The notes under the pieces are model-generated. The model was not told the origin of the DNA. It made no database searches and saw nothing but the letters and a program-made list of their open reading frames with translations. Below, piece after piece: positions 10,828 through 21,376 of a stretch of 64,000 bases of DNA. Position 1 is the first letter of the stretch. Each line of letters opens with the position of its first letter. A program made the position numbers and the translations under genes. Origin of the DNA: Macrocystis pyrifera (Eukaryota > Sar > Phaeophyceae > Laminariales > Laminariaceae); NCBI GenBank assembly GCA_031763025.1, contig JASSKH010000043.1, positions 1,384,501 through 1,448,500 on the forward strand, written 5' to 3'.

Positions 10828-11888
10828 GCGTCGGCGGAGCAACCCGTTTGCGCGAAATTTTGGCTCGTCGCGTGGGTGCTTTTCGCCGTGCGCTGTGTGG
10901 TGATCCGCCAGCGCAAGTGGAGCCGATGCGAGTGCAGCTGAAGCAACAGGCGAAGCCTGTCAAGGCAACGCCACGTCGGTACGAACCGACGAAAAGGGAC
11001 TGGCTCTCGAAGTGCATTGCTGCTTTGGTGTTTTTTGGCTTTGTCTACCACAACATCCAGGCGGTGTGGGCGAGTCCGGCGATGGCGGTGCCCAAGAAGG
11101 ACTCTTTCCGTTTGGTGAGCGACTACTCGGCGGTGAACGCACAGGTGGAGAAGTCCCCGGGCGTCATGCCCAACCATGAAGACATGGGAGATCTGCTGGG
11201 GGCGCGTTTCTTCGGCAAGCTGGACCTACTTCAAGGGTACTGGCAGATGCCTTTGGCTCCGGAGGCGCAAGACGTCTTCACCATGGCGACAAGCGACGGT
11301 TTGTTCACGCCTACCCGTGTTCCCCAAGGTGTTTTGAATGCGACTTCTTATTTCCAAGGTGTCATGACTGAAGTGTTGCGTGGTTTGGATTGCAAAGTTT
11401 GGGTCGATGACGTTTTCTTTTTCGCAGACACCGAAGAAGCTCTTCTGCAGCTGCTTGATGACATTCTTGAACGCCTGGAGAATGTTGGACTGTTTGTCGC
11501 CGCCCACAAGTGTACCTTCTTCTCTCGTGAACTGGTCTGGTGTGGTAAGGTGTATTCCAATGGTGTCGTGTCCCATGACCCCGCTCGAGTGCAAGGTTTA
11601 AGTGAAATGCGTCGTCCCGAAAACGCTGGAGAACTAATGCAATTCTTGCAGGCTGTCAACTGGTTGCGTACATCGTTACCACGTTTAGCGGAAACGGTAG
11701 CACCGTTACGTGATTTTTTGGAGGAGCTCCTTGTTGGGGCTACACGTCGGACTAAGCGAGTGGCGCGCAATCGTGTCATCAAGGATACCGCGTGGACGGA
11801 GGATCGGGTGCGGGCGTGGAATGCCGCACGGGGTTTGGTGGCGCAAGCAGTGCCGCTTCATCATCCTCGTCCCGGTGCGTTGTTTTGA
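10743..11888 (+). CDS. pol: Reverse transcriptase ORF of the chromovirus
   Basis: About 381 aa from ATG 10,743. The frame is open further upstream and lies -1 to protease. RT motifs appear in order: VPKKDSFRLVSDYSAVN; KLDLLQGYWQMPL with catalytic D161; TRVPQGVLNATSYFQ; and VWVDDVFFF with catalytic D222-D223 (VDD where many have YxDD). The connection/thumb region follows (KCTFF, MRRPENAGELMQFL). RT copies the element RNA into cDNA in the particle. The ORF stops at TGA 11,886-11,888, precisely where RNase H should begin. The TGA overlaps an ATG as TGATG, and the RNase H-integrase ORF continues in the -1 frame. Confidence 0.93.
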   Translation: MFMDPEEERTARERALEDSVQQAEQSGLSVGGATRLREILARRVGAFRRALCGDPPAQVEPMRVQLKQQAKPVKATPRRYEPTKRDWLSKCIAALVFFGFVYHNIQAVWASPAMAVPKKDSFRLVSDYSAVNAQVEKSPGVMPNHEDMGDLLGARFFGKLDLLQGYWQMPLAPEAQDVFTMATSDGLFTPTRVPQGVLNATSYFQGVMTEVLRGLDCKVWVDDVFFFADTEEALLQLLDDILERLENVGLFVAAHKCTFFSRELVWCGKVYSNGVVSHDPARVQGLSEMRRPENAGELMQFLQAVNWLRTSLPRLAETVAPLRDFLEELLVGATRRTKRVARNRVIKDTAWTEDRVRAWNAARGLVAQAVPLHHPRPGALF

Positions 11889-13921
11889 TGTTTCCTGACG
11901 CTTCTGATTTCCATTGGGGTAGTAGTTTTCTCACCCAAGTGCCTGAACACGAATTTCGCAGTGGATTGGCGTTGGAAAGCATGTCTCACGAGCCTCTCGG
12001 ATTTCTGAGTGGTTCGTTCACAGGTTCGCAGTTGCGCTGGGCGACTGTCGACAAAGAAGGTTTTGCGATCGTTAATACGTTCCGGAGGCTCGAATACCTG
12101 CTTTGGGGTGGTGTTCATATCTTTACTGATCATCGAAACTTGCAGTACATTTTCAATCCGGAGAAGTGTGTCACGACGGTCACAAAGACCATGGCACAAC
12201 GCCTAGAGAATTGGAAGGGTGTTTTAGGACAATACCGCTATGCAATCGAACACATCCCTGGCGATCGAAACTGTTGGGGGGATCTGTTGTCTCGTTGGGT
12301 CAAAGTTCCTACGGTGCCTGTTCGTTCGGTTGCCGTGCACAGCCCATGTAATGCTGACGATTCGCTTCCCGCATTGGATGTGATTCGTGCCTCGCAACAA
12401 AGGTCTGTCGCTCGTATAGGCGTTGGTGTTCATGAATTTTCGACAACCTTCGGTCAAGCTACCTTGGCCGATGATGGTTTGTTTCGTGTGCGTGTTGGGG
12501 TGCGTGACGTCTTGTGGATTCCGCCGGATGATCTTGCTCTTCAAACTCGTTTGATGGTGTGCGCGCACATGCGCTCGGCTGGTCACCGTGGTGTGGCGCC
12601 GACTTTGTTTCGCCTGAAGGAATATTGTGTTTGGCCTCACATGGATTCTCAGGTTCGCGAATTCGTTCGCCAGTGTTTGCACTGTGTAGACACGCGTGCA
12701 GGTGCACTCATTCCTCGTCCCTACGGAGACACGGTGCATGGTACCGCTCCGGGAGAAGTGGTGCACTTTGATTTTTTGTATGTTGGCCACAGCGGGCCCG
12801 AAGGTAGCGATGGCCTGCCTGATGAGGATGGTTTCCGATATGTTTTGGTCATCATGGATGATTTGTCCAACTACGTGGCGTTGGAACCGGCCGAGGCTTG
12901 TACAGCCGAGGTCACAGCGAAGCATTTGCTAGCCTGGTGTAAGACTTTGGGGGTGCCGCGTGTGTGGGTGAGTGATACCGCCACGCATTTCAAGAACAGG
13001 GTGCTTGCTTTGTTGAGCGACGCGTTGCACATCGAACATCGTTTTGCTGTCGCTTACACGCCGTGGTCGAACGGTACGTGTGAACGCATGGTAAAAGAGG
13101 TGGTACGTGCTCTGCGTTCCATTCTGTCAGAACAGCGTCGTCAGGTTTCGGAGTGGGTTGATGTTTTGCCGGCCGCTCAGTGGGCCTTGAACACTTCGTT
13201 TCGTGAACGTTACCGAAGCACTCCGTACAGCGTGATGTTTGGGCGTGCTCCGCGTACCGATTTCTCGGCGCTCGTTTCTGAGTCTGATGGCAGGTGGAAT
13301 GTTGACGTGATGAATGCTGACTTGTTGCGTGCGAACGTCCGTGAAGTCGTTGCAGAGCAGGAGAGATTTTGCGCCGATATTCGCGCAGCTGTTGCCGTGT
13401 CTCGCGACAACAAACGTAAACAGGCTCAGGGCCAGGTGGTGTTGCCAAAATTTGCGGTTGGTGATTTCGTGTTGTATGCTCGTGTTCGTCGGCAGGGTGT
13501 CACACCGAAATTGTTGTCCACATGGACTGGTCCGTGGCGTGTGGTAGCAGCTGATCATGATCATGTGTACTCAGTTCAGAACATCGTTTCTGGGAAGGTG
13601 CATCAAGCTCACGTGGCTCGTTTACGATTTTATGCGGATGCGACGTTGAACGTCACCGCTGATCTGAAGGATGTTTTCCAACATTCCTTTGCGCAGGGTG
13701 AATGCCGCATGAATGCTTTGGTGCATGTGGCCGAAGATGATGCCAACGAGGTGATTGTCTTGGTCGATTGGGATGGTTTCGAAGCAGAGGAGCGCACGTG
13801 GGAGTCTTTGCGGTCGATTTATTCTGCTGCGCCTGAATTCGTCGTGAAGGAATTGCGCAAATTACGGATGACCCGTGCGCTCAAGATTAAAATTGCTTCA
13901 GAGTTCAGCATTGATTTGTGA
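11888..13921 (+). CDS. pol: RNase H-integrase-chromodomain ORF of the chromovirus
   Basis: 677 aa if started at ATG 11,888, which overlaps the RT stop. The frame itself is open from 11,792 or earlier. RNase H: FPDASD at the very start, the KEGFAIV glutamate, TDHRNLQYI, and WGDLLSRW. Integrase zinc domain: H-H-C-C (HMRSAGHRG ... CLHCVD). Core DDE triad: VHFDFLYVG, VSDTATHFKN, SNGTCERMVKEV. A C-terminal module (VLVDWDGFEAEERTWES) has the aromatic/acidic pattern of a chromodomain, which in this clade directs integration to marked chromatin. The stop is TGA 13,919-13,921, 78 bp before the 3' LTR. No internal stop interrupts it. Confidence 0.93.
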   Translation: MFPDASDFHWGSSFLTQVPEHEFRSGLALESMSHEPLGFLSGSFTGSQLRWATVDKEGFAIVNTFRRLEYLLWGGVHIFTDHRNLQYIFNPEKCVTTVTKTMAQRLENWKGVLGQYRYAIEHIPGDRNCWGDLLSRWVKVPTVPVRSVAVHSPCNADDSLPALDVIRASQQRSVARIGVGVHEFSTTFGQATLADDGLFRVRVGVRDVLWIPPDDLALQTRLMVCAHMRSAGHRGVAPTLFRLKEYCVWPHMDSQVREFVRQCLHCVDTRAGALIPRPYGDTVHGTAPGEVVHFDFLYVGHSGPEGSDGLPDEDGFRYVLVIMDDLSNYVALEPAEACTAEVTAKHLLAWCKTLGVPRVWVSDTATHFKNRVLALLSDALHIEHRFAVAYTPWSNGTCERMVKEVVRALRSILSEQRRQVSEWVDVLPAAQWALNTSFRERYRSTPYSVMFGRAPRTDFSALVSESDGRWNVDVMNADLLRANVREVVAEQERFCADIRAAVAVSRDNKRKQAQGQVVLPKFAVGDFVLYARVRRQGVTPKLLSTWTGPWRVVAADHDHVYSVQNIVSGKVHQAHVARLRFYADATLNVTADLKDVFQHSFAQGECRMNALVHVAEDDANEVIVLVDWDGFEAEERTWESLRSIYSAAPEFVVKELRKLRMTRALKIKIASEFSIDL

Positions 13922-13999
13922 TTTGCCGCATGCGATTTCGTCTTGGTTTTTTGGTTTTGTCAAGCTCGTTCGTGTCGAGTGAACTCGCTTTGGGGGTGC

Positions 14000-14231
14000 T
14001 GTAGCCAAAAGATACCAAGCCGTGGAGGTTTCAGTGTAATCGCATGTGTGAGTGGAGCAGTGGCCGGGGATCCTGTGTGATGTCCCCTAGCCACCTGGCT
14101 CGTGGTCCGATGAGGATCACTCCGTGATAATACAAGCTCTAAGAACAAGACTTACTGAGTGCGAGGCCAGCGAGACTGGTGGAGTCCCTCGCTGGAAGCC
14201 CTCTTGCTGATATCATCTGGCAGAGGCCATA
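14000..14231 (+). repeat. 3' LTR (232 bp)
   Basis: Identical to the 5' LTR by eye. Followed directly by CGGC, matching the four bases before the 5' LTR. Confidence 0.96.
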
Positions 14232-14235
14232 CGGC

Positions 14236-16100
14236 CTATCGCTCATGCTCGTGCAAGGCGACTACAAGAATACTCGGGTAATAGCCGATCGTTCACGCCA
14301 ACGAACTGATCTACGAACTGTGCATACTAGTAGAGGTATTACAAGCAGGTGTCCAACCCTCTATAGATGCAGCGTGCGATGCAGATTGACACGCTCCAAA
14401 AACCGTATCAAACTGGTTCCGGTTTCATCGACACATGGGTACTGATTGCGAGATGTTCAAATAAAACTTCGACATGTATTGATATATTGATCGGGAATTT
14501 TTTTCTCGGTATCTCTTTCGTAGCTAGCCATAGGTAGTGATTACGGTGTCAATGGCCGACTGTTAACGGATCAGGAATCGAAACGCAATATTAGTCGTGT
14601 GACGTTCTTACGAGGAAAGCTCAGGGAGTCGACGTCTATCCAAAACGTTGTGTGTTGCAGGACTCATCATCGACTCACTTGAACTATGTTGATTGAACGG
14701 GTACCCCAGCAAACCCGAGATATGTCACAGTCTCAAGATGACGATGGAGAGAATTAAGCATGATCCAGGAGAGCGTTCCTGTACGTCAGGCGATAGATTG
14801 AAGGTGATGAACCGATTACACTAGTACGCTTCATAGAGAATCACTGAACGGTGTTCAGTTCCCGACAAATATGACTGGAGCCTTCGACTAGGTGTCCAGG
14901 CACTGTTTCCATTGTTGGGTAGAGCCCAACCGGCGTGGACGAAGTGGAGAATCTACCCACACTCGAGTGTGTGTTCACGTTTGGACATGCTGGTGTCGGA
15001 GCATGCTGGTGTCGGAGCATGGCGAAGTGGAGCGTTCGTTGCCGAAGAACACATAACAAAGTACATCCCTGTGGTAACATTTTGACATTTAATAATACTA
15101 TCGCCTGGTGTGCTGTTGCGAGGGTGTGTGCTATCTAACACATCGCCGGTGATAAACACCATGCACGAGAGCCCTGCAGCTAGGGGAGGGGGTGTGACAA
15201 TGAGGGGGTGTGCTAACCACATTAATCGTGGTTAAGGAAAGTAAACTTACCCCAGATACAGCGGGTGCGATTTGGAGAGCGTGTGACAACGGTATATCAA
15301 TGATTGCTTTAATGTGAGTGTGGACCGACCCTGGCCTGAATGCGAGAAGTGTGGTAACAAGAGGATGTGACAGCAGGATTGAGCTTACACATGAGAGGCT
15401 TTGGTTTAACACCGTTTCGTTTTGCCGGTATTGCCAGAGATGGTAAGGCACACGCTTGAAACCGGGGCATAGCAACGAAGATCCCGGCCTTTCTACGATA
15501 CCGGCACACGGTTGCCGGTACCCGTCCTATACAGGTACTCAAGAATGACACCTCGAGGGTCGCACCTCGCAGCCTTCGTCCCGTCGAAACGCTGAATGCA
15601 ACCATCTTGATATGAAAGCTCTATTTCTACAGCACACCCAGCACCACACCACCGGATTTGTACCGTCAATACCATAACAGCAATGCCCTCTGGTTTGTTG
15701 TAAGCACACGGTAAGGAAGTCAAACCGGTATTTTCGCTCTAAATTCATTACAGTACAAATGAGAAAAACAAGCAATCAAGTGAAGACGAGGGGCAAACAC
15801 AGTGACAACAAACGAGGGGATGAACAGAACGCACACAAGAAAATTACTGGTATAGCCGGCACGGTACACTGCATATTCCCGTACTGATATGATCTCAACA
15901 TGGGTACCGGTACCGGCATCATCCGTGGCCTTTTCCACGTTTCAAGTTCGCCGGTACTCATTCACAATATCTGGAGATATTTGCCGAATACCGTATGTTA
16001 CCTACGGTACTCTGCTAATTTCATGACCGACTGCACAAACAATTTATTTTGTTGGCATTCGACCAAACCAGATATCATACCGTGCCACCAGGGGCTGGGG
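14236..16100. other. Right flank of the retrotransposon, mostly unrecognised
   Basis: No gene supported. A short duplication (GGTGTCGGAGCATGCT type, ~18-bp period) lies at about 14,982-15,020. The 15.4-16.05-kb part is rich in CCGGTAC-like words that grade into the tandem array that follows. Confidence 0.5.
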
Positions 16101-16622
16101 TTACGTGCACAATGCCGTTATGGACCACACCAGCTGACTCCGCCAGGCCTTACAAGAAGTGCCACCAGATATGAATGACGCCCGCACGCACGCATACCAT
16201 ACATTTCCTACCACCTGCCGGTAACGCGTACCAGGTCCTACGTTACGTGCACCATGTCCTTATGGAAGGCAACGGTTAACCAAACACGACGTTGCAACCA
16301 CCATCACCGGATACTAAAACACGCCCACACGCGCGCATGTTATACGTAACGCACCTGTACCGCGTCCTATAATACGTGTACCATGTCGTTAAGGATGGCA
16401 AAACCTGACACAACCAGGTGCTAAAAGCACATCACCGCATGCATACCATACCGTACATATCATACCTGTTACGAGTACTGGGTCACCGGTACGTTCACCG
16501 AGTCGCATCAAATCGAAACAGTTGACCCAATCAGGCATTGCAAGCACTACCACCGAGTAACGTAAAACACGCCCACATCAACTCATACGAAGCAGTAACG
16601 TCAGGCCATGTCAACACCGGGT
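16101..16622. repeat. Degenerate tandem array, four units of about 117-142 bp
   Basis: Unit starts are marked by TTACGTGCACAATGCCGTTA (16,101), TTACGTGCACCATGTCCTTA (16,243), ATACGTGTACCATGTCGTTA (16,372) and GTACGTTCACCGAGTCG (16,489). Inside the units ACACGCCCACA-like, CATACCATAC and CACCACC..CACCGG-like blocks recur in the same order. Units differ considerably, so the array is old. The last unit runs into a GC-rich segment. Confidence 0.7.
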
Positions 16623-16962
16623 CGTTCGTCAGAGCCCCTCCACCAGCATCCTTGTTCGATCCATCCCTGCCCCCCAATCTCCCTCCACACCTCGCTTCCT
16701 CCAGAACGCGGTCCTCCTGGCCGTCCCCGACCGCGCCCGTGTCATTGTCGTCGTCGTCGATGTCAAGCACCTCGATCAAGTTAACCTGAGCTTCATCCTC
16801 TTCGTCTCCGGAATCCGCGTCCAACGATTTCCCTTGGCCATGCGTGTTGAGCTCCTTTCTGGCCCATACGTCGTTTCCCGAGCCGGCGAGATGAAGAAGC
16901 AGGCCGCCTTTTCCTCGTGCCTCTCCTCTTCGGGGGCTCTGGAAAGGGAGCTCATCCGCCAT
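16531..16962 (-). CDS. Hypothetical acidic protein or exon (low confidence)
   Basis: The minus-strand frame is open from 17,166 to 16,531 (211 codons); a start at the ATG ending at 16,962 (MADELPFQ) gives 143 codons. The product has an acidic patch (DSGDEEDEAQ, then a run of Asp in VLDIDDDDNDTG) and a Gly/Arg-rich part. I recognise no domain. The segment is visibly more GC-rich than its surroundings, which supports coding or captured coding sequence. However, its 3' part overlaps the degenerate tandem array, which argues against. It may be a single exon, a fragment or chance. Confidence 0.28.
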   Translation of the reverse strand: MADELPFQSPRRGEARGKGGLLLHLAGSGNDVWARKELNTHGQGKSLDADSGDEEDEAQVNLIEVLDIDDDDNDTGAVGDGQEDRVLEEARCGGRLGGRDGSNKDAGGGALTNDPVLTWPDVTASYELMWACFTLLGGSACNA

Positions 16963-17166
16963 TGTCCCGCCACTCGTGGCTCTCGCCGGGCAGCTGCAGC
17001 TACAGATGGGTTCGAGACCGCACACTCGTTCGGATACTGTACCGCGGGAGTTGTCTCCATGCTTGTGTCCGTACCGGTGCGGGTTGATAGTGACTTGTTT
17101 AATGGTATCCATCCACCAGGTGGTGCAATAAAAATACAGTTGGACGCTGTTTTCAGGCGCACACAC

Positions 17167-18010
17167 GTGAGGGCGTGTTATCTAATATATCCCCTAGCGA
17201 TACAGTTACAGTAAACAAGCGAAATAATATACACACCACCAGGTGTGCTTTTGTGCGGGTGTTTTTTATCTAAGGGGGGTGTAATTTCTTCCGTGTTATG
17301 CGGTAAGCATTAAACTTTCTCATAGAATTTTGGGGAAAGAACAAAAGTGAAACAACGCACACCCGATACCTGGTTAGTCTCTGCTTGGAGTTGCCGATGA
17401 CATAGTCGGACGATGTGTTCAGGGGCGAGGGGTTCGTGCGCGAACCGCCAAATCAAAACCCCTTAATATCTATTTTGGGAAAATCTGCCGAGGGGGGTGG
17501 TTAGACGAAAGATGACTACAGCATAACTCGTTTGAGAATACCAACCTAGAAGATATGTATCAAAACTTCGGTGCTTTCCGTTTCACGTGATCGTCACATA
17601 AAGGGCTCAGTGTCTCACACAGGAAACACGTCTGTGGAGAGGTTGGGTCGCGCAACCGTGGCAAACTGGATGTTCCGCTCCTGTCCTGCACCCAACACAG
17701 TGAAGGGCTGTCCTATTAACCAGTATAATAGTTGTTCCCTTGGGGAGATCAAACGATCACAACTAATTAATCTACAGCATACTACCCCTACCGTGCGACG
17801 AGTTTTTCTTTTGAGTACGGTGGACTTCTTTATTGTTTCCTTTATCGTCCACACAAGAAGCTTTCCACGATAGATTTTTTCCCTGATTTCTCGGAGACGT
17901 CTATGTACCCCCCAATGTATGCTGCGAAACTCAACGGGGACAGGCACATGAATACAACTGATGCTTGATCTGTGTGGGGTGAGCGCCTTCAATACTTAAA
18001 TACAGATCAC
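17167..18010. other. Non-coding stretch, nothing recognised
   Basis: Short ORFs only. I see no repeat or RNA gene that I can support. Confidence 0.45.
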
Positions 18011-18013
18011 GCG

Positions 18014-18244
18014 TTCTACGATAGAGGCAGCACATTTCCCCCCAAAATGTTATCTGAATGACAGGCTTCCTTGAGCCAAAATCGTCGGAATCCAAATCCT
18101 GTTTCGTTCTTGTATATATACTTGGGCCGTGAGATTTTTGCTCGGGACGCAATTTGATTTTTGCTATAGTCCGTTTTCGGGTGAGGTATGGAGCTCCTTC
18201 ATTTAGGAGCATCAGAAAAAGTAGGGTGAACCTCTGTCGTAGAA
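18014..18244. mobile_element. MITE-2 copy A (231-bp TIR element)
   Basis: Left end TTCTACGATAGAGGCAGCAC and right end CCTCTGTCGTAGAA are inverted repeats that extend outward (GCG at left, CGC at right). The right half, read in reverse complement, matches the left half of copy B at 35,081 (AGAGGTTCACCCTAC, then CACCCGAAAAC). The left half matches the reverse complement of B's right end. So A and B are the same family in opposite orientation. There is no ORF of note. Target duplication is not resolved. Confidence 0.8.
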
Positions 18245-19428
18245 CGCCTCAGCCTCAGGTATGCCCACAAACCGTGATACTACCTCTTTCGTCTGGCGCC
18301 GTGTAAGGACGCCGTGTGGTGACTCGTTTTTTGTTTCCCCCATCGTGATACCAGAGAGTCGTATATCGTCCCACATAGCTTTTCTGTTCTACGGTACATT
18401 ACGAGTAGATGAATATTGAGCAATGTCCGGTGACCTAAGCAAAATATCTGAGCCCCTCACATCAAGAGCTCAATATCTCGCCCGAAACGTGACTTGTACG
18501 CAAAACGTTTTTTTTTCGCCCATCCGGGCCAACATTTCTGTACGCCACAAGGGTCTTAAAACAAATACGTGCTAGTCAAAGGTATCATACGAACAAGTCG
18601 TTGCACATTAAAGGAGCCTCACCAGCTAGAAATATTGAGTCACAAAAATGCAACCAGTCCGTGGAATGAGTGAAGCGGACGTCGGGGAACTGGCCGTCCC
18701 CGTGAGCCTTTTGAAAGTTTGAGATGCCCGAGTTGCAGGACGGATGGATGTGTTGAGGTAGGGTTTCGTAACGTGCGCAGTTTAAACAAGGGTGGACTCC
18801 CTTCGATCCATCCGCAATCGGCTTCGAGTTGAGGCCGCTAAACAACAGAGGTATTGAGTCCACAAACAGTATTTTTTTATGCCGTGATCGCTTTATGGGA
18901 ATCACGGCGAGAATCACATATTTGAAGCTCACGGGAGCGGTATTCACGCAAAAAGCGATGACCCATGGACAATCGGATTATCCGTGGATTGCGGAAAGAG
19001 ATGAGGTCGCCCTTTTATTTTCACTCGCATCGTGTACATTTATGAATGAATATGGTTGCGCTGAGCTATTTTATTCAAGAAAGAACTGCCCAAGAACAGC
19101 ATGTCTTCAAGAAGACCATATCCGGGTGATCCTAGTGGTTCGGTAAAAAGAAGAAAAACAAAACGTGGTTCTGTGGCCTGCCGGTATGGGCGTTGACTGC
19201 GTGTATGTTTTTCGCTGCGGATGCTTAGAAGATGCATTTACTTACCAGACACCCCGTCCACTTCTGTTAATCTTCTTCAGATAGCAAAATCAAGAGAAGT
19301 TCAAACCACGAGCACCAACCACGAACCAATCAAACGACGACCCAAGGACAGCAGATGACGTCCCGAACGAGAAGAATAAAATCCGCGCTGAATTTGCATT
19401 ATTAGTCGTAAAGTGTTTAACGTAGCTA
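18245..19428. other. Intergenic; contains one MITE-2-like internal motif
   Basis: At 18,465-18,493 the minus strand reads a TTTCGGGCGAGATATTGAGC-type motif, which also occurs inside MITE-2 copy A and near 29.95 and 30.44 kb. Nothing else is recognised. Confidence 0.45.
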
Positions 19429-19530
19429 TTACGGGGGGCCACAGCAAATAGGACCACATGTTAGTGAAAATAGCGAAATATATTGGTTTTTATGTGTACC
19501 GTAGGTCCTATTTAATATGGCCCCCCGCCG
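19429..19530. mobile_element. MITE-1 copy 3 (102 bp, decayed right end)
   Basis: Left end TTACGGGGGGCCACAGCAAA preceded by TA (19,427-19,428). The right side GGTCCTATTTAATATGGC..CCCCGCCG is followed by TA (19,531-19,532). The right terminus has GCCG where other copies have CGTAA. The interior matches copies 4 and 5 more closely (GTGTACCGTAGG). Confidence 0.82.
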
Positions 19531-19532
19531 TA

Positions 19533-20681
19533 CATTTTTCTTGTGTGTGTATTGCGTTTTTTTCGATGAATGAAGTGCCTGGTACACCGGTACAATTCTT
19601 ACGGCTGAGAATTCGTTCGTCGAGACCGACTGTGCGTGAAGGGCGCTACGTACATGCTTCTAAGTTTAAGCGATAGCTGGGTTGAGGCCACCATCACCAT
19701 CACCAGAAGATATCGAGACGGTCTTCAGACTCACCGTGCTTCCCCACAGAAATTGTTTGCACTGAAGTATATGTTGATTTTGCTTTAACTTCGAAAAGAG
19801 CTTGCCAAAATTCCCTCGCTGTGTGTGTGTGCAAAAACATATTTGGTAGAGGCAGCACTAACTGTGACCCGGTCAAGGGCATGTTGTGTATACACGTTTG
19901 GTAGTTACGCGTGCTTTTAGTGCTCAACAGCTGTTGGACGTATGGTCACCACCAGTAAAATACGAGACGACCACCTACAGACATAACCGTGACGTCCCGT
20001 ACAAGAACACCGACATCGGATATCCGCACAGTTGGCATGCATTTTCGTCCGCTGAAGATAATAGAGTATTATTTCTACATTCCTTCCTGTCTTGTGATCT
20101 ATCTGGAAGAATGAGAGAAAAATGTACAGATTTTACGTCCGGGGGCTGAAATACCGGCTGGGTTTGCTGTGTTTGGTTGACTTTCGAGCGCAACTGTTGC
20201 TGTGTGCACTATTGGTGTCTACAAGACACAACACAAAGGCAGTTTATGAGCAAAAACGAAGGCGGGGTGGAACCCGCAAGCCCCACCAGAATTTTAATAA
20301 CACGATTCATTGACACACGATGACGTCGGGAAAAAGCCGAACCCTACAATCTTTGACGCGATAAACTCTGTCTGCATACCAGGTAATATGAAGTATGTTT
20401 TACCTACATACATAGTATATCTAGATTACTCCGTCCTGTGTGGTAGTGGTAGTTGGGCAAACAGCCACATCCAATTCAAGAGCAAACAGGTGCCGCTGGG
20501 TTGTGGTCGTGGATCTAGTTGTGGTGATTTGTCCGGAACGCACCGTGTCTTGAAGACGATTGAGGGTGACCACACTACTGCTGTGATTTAGTGCGATATT
20601 GTACAACGAACGGTAGTTTAAACTCGCACCAGGAATACATCATTGTACAGGGTCCGTAGCAGGAATACAATACTCGTAACA
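19533..20681. other. Non-coding stretch, nothing recognised
   Basis: No gene, repeat family or RNA that I can support. Confidence 0.45.
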
Positions 20682-21011
20682 TTTTTTTTTTTTTTTTTTT
20701 AATTTCATCATCACTTTTACTTTCCAGCCCACATGTAGGAGGTTTTACCCTCGACGATCTTCTGGACAAGCCGTGGTCACAGGTGTCGTCCCTTCTCCCC
20801 CCCGATACGTGCCTTTATTTTATGTCGCGCATAAGGTTTGGCTTTCCCACTGCTCGTCGATTTTCATCGAATGTAGCCAACTCACGCTTGCTTTCGCGCT
20901 TTCCGCTTATCAATTTTTTATGCAAGAAAAAGTCCCTATGAGCATGCACTCGGTGAGACTTGAACCCGCGAAATTGATCTTGACAGGCACGCGGACGACC
21001 TACCAAGCCAC
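20682..21011 (-). mobile_element. tRNA-derived SINE-like copy, minus strand
   Basis: On the minus strand it begins GTGGCTTGGTAGGTCGTCC, an A-box-like start. B-box-like GGGTTCAAGTCTCACC follows about 45 nt later. The body ends in a 19-nt A tail, seen as T at 20,682-20,700. It is a diverged inverted duplicate of 21,051-21,376. The tRNA-like head does not fold into a complete cloverleaf, so it is not a functional tRNA gene. A SINE is mobilised in trans by LINE machinery, none of which is in this window. Confidence 0.8.
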
Positions 21012-21050
21012 ATGCACAAATGTTTGTCTTATCTACAACAGCTATTAATA

Positions 21051-21376
21051 TTAGTCCCCGGTGGCTTCGTAGGTGGTCCGCGTGCCTATCAAGATCAATT
21101 GCGTGGGTTCAAGTCTCACCGAGTGAGTGCATGCTCGAAGGGACATTTTCTTGCCTAAAGAACCGAATAATAGCGGAAATCGCGAGAGCGTGAGTTAACA
21201 ATATTCGATGGAAACCGAGGAGCAGTGGGAAAGCTGAACCCTATGCGCGACAAAAACTAAAAGGCACGTACCGGGAAAGAGAAGGGACCTGTGACCCCGG
21301 CTTGTCTAGAACGTCGCTGAGGGTAAAACCTCCTACGAGTCAGGCTGGAAAGTAAAAGTGATGTTAAAAAAAAAAA
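21051..21376 (+). mobile_element. tRNA-derived SINE-like copy, plus strand, with target duplication
   Basis: The head GTGGCTTCGTAGGTGGTCC (A-box-like) starts at 21,061. B-box-like GGGTTCAAGTCTCACC follows, with a good 5-bp T-arm stem (GTGGG/CTCAC). A ~230-nt body ends in an 11-nt A run (21,366-21,376). TATTAATA lies just before the element (21,043-21,050) and just after the A tail (21,377-21,384), an 8-bp target-site duplication. With the minus-strand copy it forms a head-to-head pair about 40-50 bp apart. Confidence 0.82.

Larger units (their letters stand above)
8471..14231 (+). mobile_element. Complete chromovirus-type Ty3/gypsy LTR retrotransposon
   Basis: A 5.76-kb element bounded by identical 232-bp direct repeats, with CGGC on each side (8,467-8,470 and 14,232-14,235) as a 4-bp target duplication. 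The order Gag (zinc knuckle), protease, RT, RNase H, integrase, chromodomain is diagnostic of Ty3/gypsy chromoviruses. The LTRs begin TG but end TA. Just before the 3' LTR the only polypurine-like run is TTTGGGGGTGC, which is a weak PPT. No classical initiator-tRNA primer site follows the 5' LTR. Coding is split over four frames with overlaps. Identical LTRs imply recent insertion, so the frame changes may be functional recoding or assembly errors rather than long decay. Confidence 0.95.

Noticed and set aside
12224-12925. 233-codon minus-strand ORF inside the retrotransposon
   Set aside because: Antisense shadow of the integrase-coding frame, whose motifs are unambiguous on the plus strand.
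21061-21130. Functional tRNA gene
   Set aside because: A- and B-box-like words and a T-arm are present, but the acceptor and anticodon arms do not pair properly, and the sequence continues into a SINE-like body with an A tail.
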